A stretch of 64,000 nt of DNA from positions 6,054,025-6,118,024 of the forward strand of contig JAJEKV010000002.1 of assembly GCA_021234155.1 (NCBI GenBank), given 5' to 3'. How positions within the stretch are numbered: position 1 is the stretch's first letter; each line of letters begins with the position of its first letter. The translations under genes were made by a program, and so were the position numbers. Under the pieces are notes generated by a model. That model had not been told where the DNA came from and searched no databases. It saw nothing but the letters and a program-made list of their open reading frames with translations. Shown one piece after another: positions 57,944 to 64,000 of the stretch. This DNA comes from Isoetes taiwanensis (Eukaryota > Streptophyta > Lycopodiopsida > Isoetales > Isoetaceae).

Positions 57944-59480
57944 ATGGCAACTCCAGTGATAGAAGAGCCGGACGAGCCCTGCGTCCCTTCATCCAACCCC
58001 ATAGATATGCATGTGGATGGTGCCGACACGCGATCCCCTCTACCTAAGCTGCAGATATGGCAAACAAAACTTCTCTTTGGGAGAGTACATAGATGCCATC
58101 CCCAATCGCAGAACCGGATGACACGGCAAAATTGATAGGTGCACATTGAAAAGAGAAGCGGGGCAAAGTCTCGCGGCAACAAACATAGCTCGACGGGCCT
58201 ATGACAGATACTCTAGCCTAGCTAAGTCAGATCCCGCTATCACTTCACCACCAAACCAGGCAGCTGAGGACTGAAAACAAGTTCAAGCAATGGCAGAGGG
58301 CAACAAAGCTCAAATTGCTTGCTTGACAGAGGAAATGCAGGCCTCCGCACCCAAATTGCTCAAGAGGCAGCTGGCTACTGAAAAACAGCGTGTTTCCGGC
58401 ATGGAGACCCGTGCTGACATGCAGGCCCGCATGGATTCCATGTCCACCGCCATTCAAACCATGACACATGACAAGCAACGTGTTGAGCAAGAGACAATGG
58501 CAACCATCTCCTGCCTTCAATTAGAGGTCGAGGAGGCGCATCGCGGATGCTGCGAAAAGTTCAGGTCGTTTTTGAAGAGAGCCAGTCACAATTGAGAGCC
58601 CTTCAAACTAGGGTTGAGACACAAGAAGTGGCCTCATCTGCAATGAACCCTATGCTGGACTCTCGCTTGCAGAATCTGGAGCGTAGCTCCGCAGCTCGAG
58701 ATCGGAAGGTGCAGGAGCTGAGGGCAGCCATCACTGAACAAGGCAAGGGCCTCAATACAGAGGCTCATGAGCAATTGCAGCGGTGCATGCGTGAATTGAC
58801 AAGGCAGCAATAATTTCAGCAGGAGCTAAGCTCCCGGCTTCAGGAAGGAGAGACCACTATACCTGCCACAGCAGTCCCACCTGCCCAAGAGTCTGCAAGG
58901 CATCAGGGCCGTCTGCTACTGCACCCCCAAGCCACTCCATGCCACCCCCGCCCCAACGTAGGCCACAGCCTATGCCCCGCCGACAATAAACAACTCCTGT
59001 TGTGCCGGGCAGGATTGACCCAACAATCAGAGAGTTCCAGGAGCTGAGGCGGAGAAGCCACAATGTGGTGGTACGTGGCCTGACCGAAGAGGCAGAGGAG
59101 GACCTCATTAACCGGCTCCAAATGTTGATTCTTGCTCGAATGACATTCCCCATGCCAGTACATACTATTAGGGCGAGACGCCATGGCGCCTAGCGCCCAG
59201 ACCGCCCACGGGTAGTTACGTTCACAGTACGAGATGCGCAAGTGAAAGCAGCTATCCTACGCCAGGGTAGGCAGCTGAAGAAAACTGCCTTGTATGTTGA
59301 CCGAGACCTGACCCCGGCCCAATAAGAAGATCACAGGCACGAGTTGGCCAAAGTTAAAAGCATTCGCAGACAGGGAGGAGCTGCAGGACTGATTCGGGGT
59401 AAGATGCAAATTTTCAAGCCGCCAAATGCTGCGCTAATCGCTAACCTCCAAGAGCCCACGACCATGCCATCGCTTCGCTA
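57944..59480 (+). pseudogene. LINE ORF1: coiled coil plus RRM/CTD-like
   Basis: The likely start is MATPVIEEPDEPCVPSSNPI at 57944. A long coiled coil follows at about 58290-58810 (LTEEMQASAPKLLKRQLATE; then LQNLERSSAARDRKVQELRA). After a Pro-rich hinge comes RRRSHNVVVRGLTEEAEEDL, then FTVRDAQVKAAILRQGRQLK and ALYVDRDLTP. This is the layout of L1-type ORF1 proteins, which bind RNA as trimers. At least five frame changes or stops (near 58135, 58275, 58593, 58811, 59191) break it. Confidence 0.72.
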
Positions 59481-59599
59481 CTACCCGCCTGACGCCCCGC
59501 TCAAGTTGCTTCACTTTCTATTTGCTTTCGCACATCTCGGCTGCCTCTACTTACGCCATCCCCCTTCGCGCCACCCCCGATCCCCTTAACCGCCCGCCA

Positions 59600-62500
59600 A
59601 CAAATAGGAATTGTGCCTCCGCATGGTCTCTTGGAATTGTCGGGCTTCCCATGGCAAAAGGGAGATAGTCTCAACTCTGTTGCCGCAGATATGGATCTCA
59701 TCTTCCTTATGGAAACATGGGAGCATGCGGGACGAGGATACCCGACTTGCCGGGGATACCGGCTACTCAATCTTCAATGATTGCACGTGAGAGGCGGGGC
59801 ATGGGGAGTTGCCTCGCTACTATCGAATGGCCTTGGCGCGATCAATCTCTTTGTTCAAGGCAGACAAGCACAACCGGTACTTGTGGGTGCGTGTGCAAAA
59901 CTGCGATGCTTGAGACCCTCGCGGTGGCGACCGCTACTTTCCACATACGTAGCAACTTCTATCACACCCACTCCGGATGTGGATAGGCTGGACCCCTATG
60001 TCGATCTATATGATGACATATAGCAGCATAAGCAGTTGGGCAGTGTCATACTCCTTGGAGACTTCAATGCGCGCGCGACCGGGTTAGAACAACCCATGAG
60101 ATTTGATCCCTTGATCGATGATATATTGCGGTTGCATCCTCCCGAAGGAGCTTGGCCACGGACATCGATGACAATCGTGTCCGCGCTATGGTAGACAATT
60201 ACTTTTGCTCAGGGTATCTTTGACTCGGTGTCTGCAATGGATCGGCGATGAGCGTCCACCCAAAGAGCACTTGTAGACGGGGAAAACCGTGGGGAGGATC
60301 TAGTGTGGTGGACTATGTCTTTGGTGCACGGCGGGATATGCATGTCGTCAAGCACCGAGGTGGGAACAACTAATAGGGATGAAGAGATCGACTCGGACCA
60401 CTTACCACTTTACTTGAAGTTGGCTTGGCGGGGTTGTGTGAACCCCCGTGCAATAGCTCCTCACATGCCTCTTTGCGATTGGATTATGAACATCGCGGGG
60501 CTTATGCCCGGGACGCTTATAGATGACCCGGCAGAAATTTTGCAATATCCTACACTAGAGCAAAGAGAGGCCGGGACCGATGTGCTTAGGGGCAAGGGCC
60601 GAGAGATGCTTTGGGATAAGCCGCCTGACGCGACGGACCTCGGGAACACAACCTTCCCACGCAATCGGTGGTTTGATGCGAGTGCAAGGAACACAAACGC
60701 CGGCTCGCCAAGTCCGCAGACCCTTTTACGCCCACATGCGATCCCGACGATTACCGCGTCTTCCTTAAAGCTAAGAAAGCCAGGTACATTGCAGCGCATC
60801 AACGGGAAATGTTTTACCTCCTGGAACGTCACCCCAGGACCTTCTGGCGAAGGGTTCTTAGAAAGCCGATGACGACCCACAGGGGAACATCACTCCCGGC
60901 GGTGGAGGCGGTACTTGCAACAGCTATACGACCCTCGGGGGGTGTACATGTAGCATTACCCCCGCAAAGAAGGCCCGATCTTTGGAAATCACAGATCCGG
61001 ATGTGGAACAGGGCTTACAGCGTCTTGCCAATGGGAAAGCCCCGGACCTGGATGGTATGCAGGCAGAATTGCTTAAGTGGGCAGGGCCATCCATAATACT
61101 AGTGCTGACCGCCTTGTTCAACAAGGCATTACAGAAAGGCTTCCCCCTGCAGTGGACCAATAGCGAGTTGTTCCCATCTATAAAGGCGGGACCCGCCGCC
61201 CAACCAATTACCGAACAATCATGGTCAGTTCGGTGTTTGCAAAATTGCTTGCTGGGATTCTCGAGCAGCAGTTGACGGGTTGGGCAGAGGCAGCAGAGAT
61301 ACGAGCCATCACCCAGGCAGGATTCAGACCTCGACACTCAACCATTGACCACATCTTCACATTGCGAACTCTGGTTGAAAAAAGCAGAACCGTCGGGATC
61401 TATATTGTTGCTTTCGTGGATTTTTGCGAAGGCATTTGACAATCGTGCCTCGGGAAAAACTATGGGCAATATTTGCGGCAATTTGGGGGTTCCCTGTAGA
61501 TTTGCGAGAATGCGATTAATGGAGGCTATATGAAAGATGCTCGGGTCGGTTGCAGCCGATAAGCCAACCATTTGATAGTAGTATCGGGGTTCGTCAAGGA
61601 TGCCCTCTCTCCCCAACATTGTTTGGGCTTTACATTGATCAATTGGAGAGTCGGGTTTGGCGATAATGGGGGGCGACGGGGCTCACCTTCTCTACCGGAT
61701 CATCAAGCGGTTAATATATATTGATGATGTGGACCTCCTAGCTTACACACCAGCAGACATGCAACGACATCTCGATGCCACGGACACATTTTGTCAAGTT
61801 TAATCGATATCTTGGCGTCAACTTGGCCAAGACTAAGGTGGTTTTCATATCATCTTCACGGCGGTAGAGGATCCCCCTCCTTCGATTCAGGGCAGATCCA
61901 CATACAAATATTTGGAAGTGGAGTTTCCTTCTACTATGCACTGGGACACATCCATACGGCTACGAGTTACGGCGGGCTGGAAGGCACTATATGCAATGCA
62001 AAACAATAGTCATAGAGCAGAGTTGTATGATTGGACCCATCAGTCACACCTGTTCAAGGTCTTAGTGGAGCCTGTCCTTTTATACAGGGTTGAAGTATGG
62101 GGCCCAGTAGTATCCCTCGCTACTTGGAATGACTTGGAGCAGGTGCAGAAAGCCTTCTTGGTACGAGCACTAGGGGTGAAGTCCACAGTCCCATATCAAA
62201 ATCTACTGCAGGAAACAGGATTCTTGCCTCTTCAGAGGGCGGCCCTTGATCGCCACATTGTCTATTTTCAGAAGGTGGTCAATATGGACGATGCTCGTCT
62301 CCCTAAACTAGCTTATATCATGGCAATGGGGCCACAGCGCCTCAAGGCCTGTTGGAGGGAAAAGAGAGCTCAATGGATGGCTAGATGGAATGTGCAAGAG
62401 CACAGGTGCATACATGTGCAAACAGAGGCAGATCGCCATAGCTTGAGGCAATATCTTGATGCTTGCTTCATCAGCAAGCTTTGGGATGCCAGCGCCCTTG

Positions 62501-62770
62501 AACAGGTCAAGACAGCACACTACCAGTGCCACATAAATCCCACATTGGAACGAGGCCCACAATGCTACCTGCGCGCGCACCCACTTGCCCATGAAAAGAC
62601 GCAGACTCATTGCCCCCATTCGCACAGGGGCACATCATCTTCGAATTGAGACAGGCAGATGGATTGGTGAGCCACGTCGTAATCGCTCTGTCAATCTTTG
62701 CCAAATGGGAGTCATTGAGGATGAATCTCATACCCTTCAAAGTTGCCCAGCATATGATCAAATCTGAACG
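59600..62770 (+). pseudogene. LINE ORF2: endonuclease, RT and C-terminal Cys/His motif
   Basis: Endonuclease: VSWNCRASHGKREIVS, LIFLMETWEH, VILLGDFNARATG and SDHLPLYLKL (59620-60420). RT: LQRLANGKAPDLDGMQAELL, then AGFRPRHSTIDHIFTLRTLV, a broken AFVDF..KAFD motif near 61420, and YIDDVDLLAYTP, a Y-x-DD catalytic box (61720-61745). The C-terminal part contains FKVLVEPVLLYRVEVWGPVV and VQKAFLVRALGVKS. It ends with CQMGVIEDESHTLQSCPAYD, a C...H...C finger common in this LINE group. Frames change many times. Several unusual long stretches separate the motifs near 60200-60900. Confidence 0.85.
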
Positions 62771-62959
62771 TGCTATGCTGAGTTGGTCAGGCCTGGCCGG
62801 CCGCTACATGTGACATTGAGCACGGCATCCGTACGGGTGCTAGGATCATACCTTCAGGAGGTCATGGACATGCGAGATCAGCTATGTCCTCGAGCACGCG
62901 CTTGACATGTATATACACATTTATTTCATGATGATGTATACTTGTACAGTTTGACAGCA

Positions 62960-63035
62960 TTCTTATTACTGCCACGGTTTTTCCCTCGAAAACCCTTCGG
63001 GGCGAGGGTTTTTTTAACCCGGACAGTAATAAGTT
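62960..63035. other. Foldback hairpin 1 in the LINE 3'UTR
   Basis: ttattactg...ccctcg is paired with cgaggg...cagtaata, interrupted by mismatches. The loop region is aaaacccttcgggg. Like hairpin 2 (63709-63785), the arm reads ttttt-cctcg...cgagg-tttttt-aa-ccgg. It may be a tiny foldback transposon or a structured 3'UTR element. Confidence 0.55.
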
Positions 63036-63090
63036 TGATGCGCTCCTTCTGGGTCCCATAGGCCGATTGGTCTCACTGGACGATAAAAAC

Positions 63091-63155
63091 TATTCTATTC
63101 TATTCTATTCTATTCTATTCTATTCTATTCTATTCTATTCTATTCTATTCTATTC
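63091..63155 (+). repeat. (TATTC)13 microsatellite tail of the LINE
   Basis: Thirteen perfect pentamers follow GGACGATAAAAAC. Its position at the end of ORF2 plus 3'UTR suggests the LINE ends in a simple repeat rather than poly(A), as in several non-L1 LINE groups. Confidence 0.85.
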
Positions 63156-63156
63156 T

Positions 63157-63705
63157 TCTAGTCTCCTTTATGGTGTGGTAGACCCTTTTCATCTCTCCTT
63201 TCTCCATTGCATGCTCTGCTGCTTTGTTGCATTCGAGCTCCAACCTTTTTAGTCCTTGTTCTATGCTGCTCTTTTAACACCTAGTGTGTAGGCAAGGCCC
63301 TTGTGCCAGTATGCTTGGTTGTGACTTATGGCCCTCATGCCGGTTTGTTATTATGAGATTGTGGAGTTTACCCCTCGCGCCGGTGCTAAAAGGCCCTCGT
63401 GCTAGTGTTGGAAGACCCTCGTGTCTTGTGCCTTGTGCGACGTTGTGGTGATGAGACCCTTGTGTTCCCTTTGTTTTTGTTGGGTTGATTTATGTTGGAG
63501 AGTGTCTTCTTTAGTTCCACCAAGTTGACTTGGAGTATGCTTTGGGATTATCATTATACAGAGGTGCAGTCCACCATGATGGTCTTTGGACTATGGTTTC
63601 GACGGTTTTTTACTTGACTATTTGTGGAGAAGAGCATGTGTTTTGCATGTTTCATCTTGATTAGATTTGTTCAGCTGTTGTTGTACTTCTACAGTTCAGA
63701 TCCTT
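63157..63705. other. Interior of repeat copy 2, non-coding
   Basis: Contains several copies of the phrase ggccctcgtg / gaccctcgtg / cccctcgcgccggt (63290-63450), spaced about 20-40 bp. No gene. Confidence 0.5.
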
Positions 63706-63708
63706 ATT

Positions 63709-63785
63709 GGTTAGTATCACTATTATGGTCAGGGTTTTTCCTCGAAAACTCGAAAGGACGAGGTTTTTTTAATCCCGGCTATAAT
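63709..63785. other. Foldback hairpin 2
   Basis: actattatggtcagggtttt-tcctcg is paired with cgagg-ttttttt-aatcccggctataatagt. The centre cctcgaaaactcgaaaggac then gagg is close to that of hairpin 1, 750 bp upstream. Confidence 0.55.
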
Positions 63786-64000
63786 AGTTTCACTGCTAGA
63801 ATCAACAACATTGTATCCTGGTTTTTGGTTTAGTGGAGATGCCCAGATGTGGCTTTTCTTTTAGCATTGTATCCTGGTTCTTGGCTTAGTGGAAATGCCT
63901 AGATGTAACTTTTCTTTTAGTTTGTCTCCTCTTCCCTCTCTCCCTATGTGCTGGTTTTGACAATTGAATTTATCTTTGTATAATTATAAGAAGATAAAAT

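Larger units (their letters stand above)
57700..63155 (+). mobile_element. LINE with coiled-coil ORF1 and EN/RT ORF2, decayed
   Basis: Runs plus strand from a 5' region with a repeated palindrome-like phrase (cagacaagcgtctgta at about 57702 and 57911), through ORF1 and ORF2, to a 3' (TATTC)13 tail at 63091-63155. The 3' UTR contains a hairpin (62960-63035). Many stops and frameshifts are present. The ORF1 form (coiled coil, then RRM-like and C-terminal domain) is unlike the DUF4283/zinc-knuckle ORF1 of common angiosperm L1 elements. The 5' boundary is uncertain and no target duplication was identified. Confidence 0.82.
55683..63975. repeat. End-conserved repeat family, copy 2 (about 8.3 kb with insertions)
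   Basis: Starts aagataaatgtaattgtcaa then aaaccagtgcc and ends with the same 120-bp tail as copy 1, duplicated once just before it (gcattgtatcctggttttt at 63804 and again at 63866). It is interrupted by the CACTA element at 55781-57282 and by the LINE at about 57720-63155. Junction DNA with copy 1 (55643-55711) forms an imperfect palindrome of about 30-bp arms. Interior segments outside the insertions (57300-57700 and 63160-63700) repeat the phrase gaccctcatgtctt / ccctcgtgtcttg. Confidence 0.55.

Overview
This window looks like nuclear DNA of a land plant with a large, repeat-rich genome. The support is GT-AG introns, a HAPLESS 8-like gene, a pentatricopeptide-repeat (PPR) fragment, a leucine-rich-repeat receptor-kinase (LRR-RLK) fragment, and plant-type LINE, CACTA and chromodomain Ty3 elements. 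The Ty3 gag and chromodomain resemble Tcn1-type chromoviruses, and one LINE has a coiled-coil ORF1. Both would suit a seed-free plant such as a fern or lycophyte, but that is only an inference.

Layout. 1-2960 is a GC-rich, higher-order direct repeat. 3-6.7 kb holds an 800-bp polypyrimidine tract, a six-unit tandem array of tRNA-like monomers, AT-rich tandem repeats, a cluster of 16-bp palindromes and one CACTA-like terminus. 6.7-10.1 kb has fragments of an unknown minus-strand gene, a tRNA-like sequence and long heat-shock-element arrays. 13.2-18.5 kb (minus) is the best intact host gene: a three-coding-exon HAPLESS 8-like protein with a UBZ4-type zinc finger. 18.5-24.6 kb is mostly non-coding. 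24.7-28.7 kb (minus) is a four-exon gene reconstructed from phase-compatible splice sites. It joins a coiled coil, a Cys/His zinc finger and a C-terminal FCP1-like (HAD) phosphatase domain; the phosphatase is frameshifted where the catalytic Asp motif should be. A plus-strand degenerate gene and an inverted-repeat element sit inside its third intron.

From 30.0 to 49.3 kb is a nested structure. A decayed Ty3 chromovirus with a 5-bp target duplication (ATTTC) has its 5' LTR split by a 13.45-kb element. That element has 21-bp terminal inverted repeats and a TAA duplication. It contains a PPR fragment, an L1-type LINE, a LINE tail and a broken LRR-RLK related to At2g24230. The Ty3 LTRs carry a four-unit heat shock element just upstream of the TATA box, and antisense tRNA-like A/B boxes.

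From 51.7 kb to the end are two tandem members of a repeat family with shared ends and different interiors. The second contains a 1.5-kb non-autonomous CACTA element, whose empty site survives in the first member. It also contains a decayed LINE (ORF1 plus EN/RT ORF2) ending in a (TATTC)n tail, and two small foldback hairpins.

Most coding sequence here is decayed mobile DNA. Only the HAPLESS 8-like gene appears intact. Reading was by eye; no alignment or database search was run.
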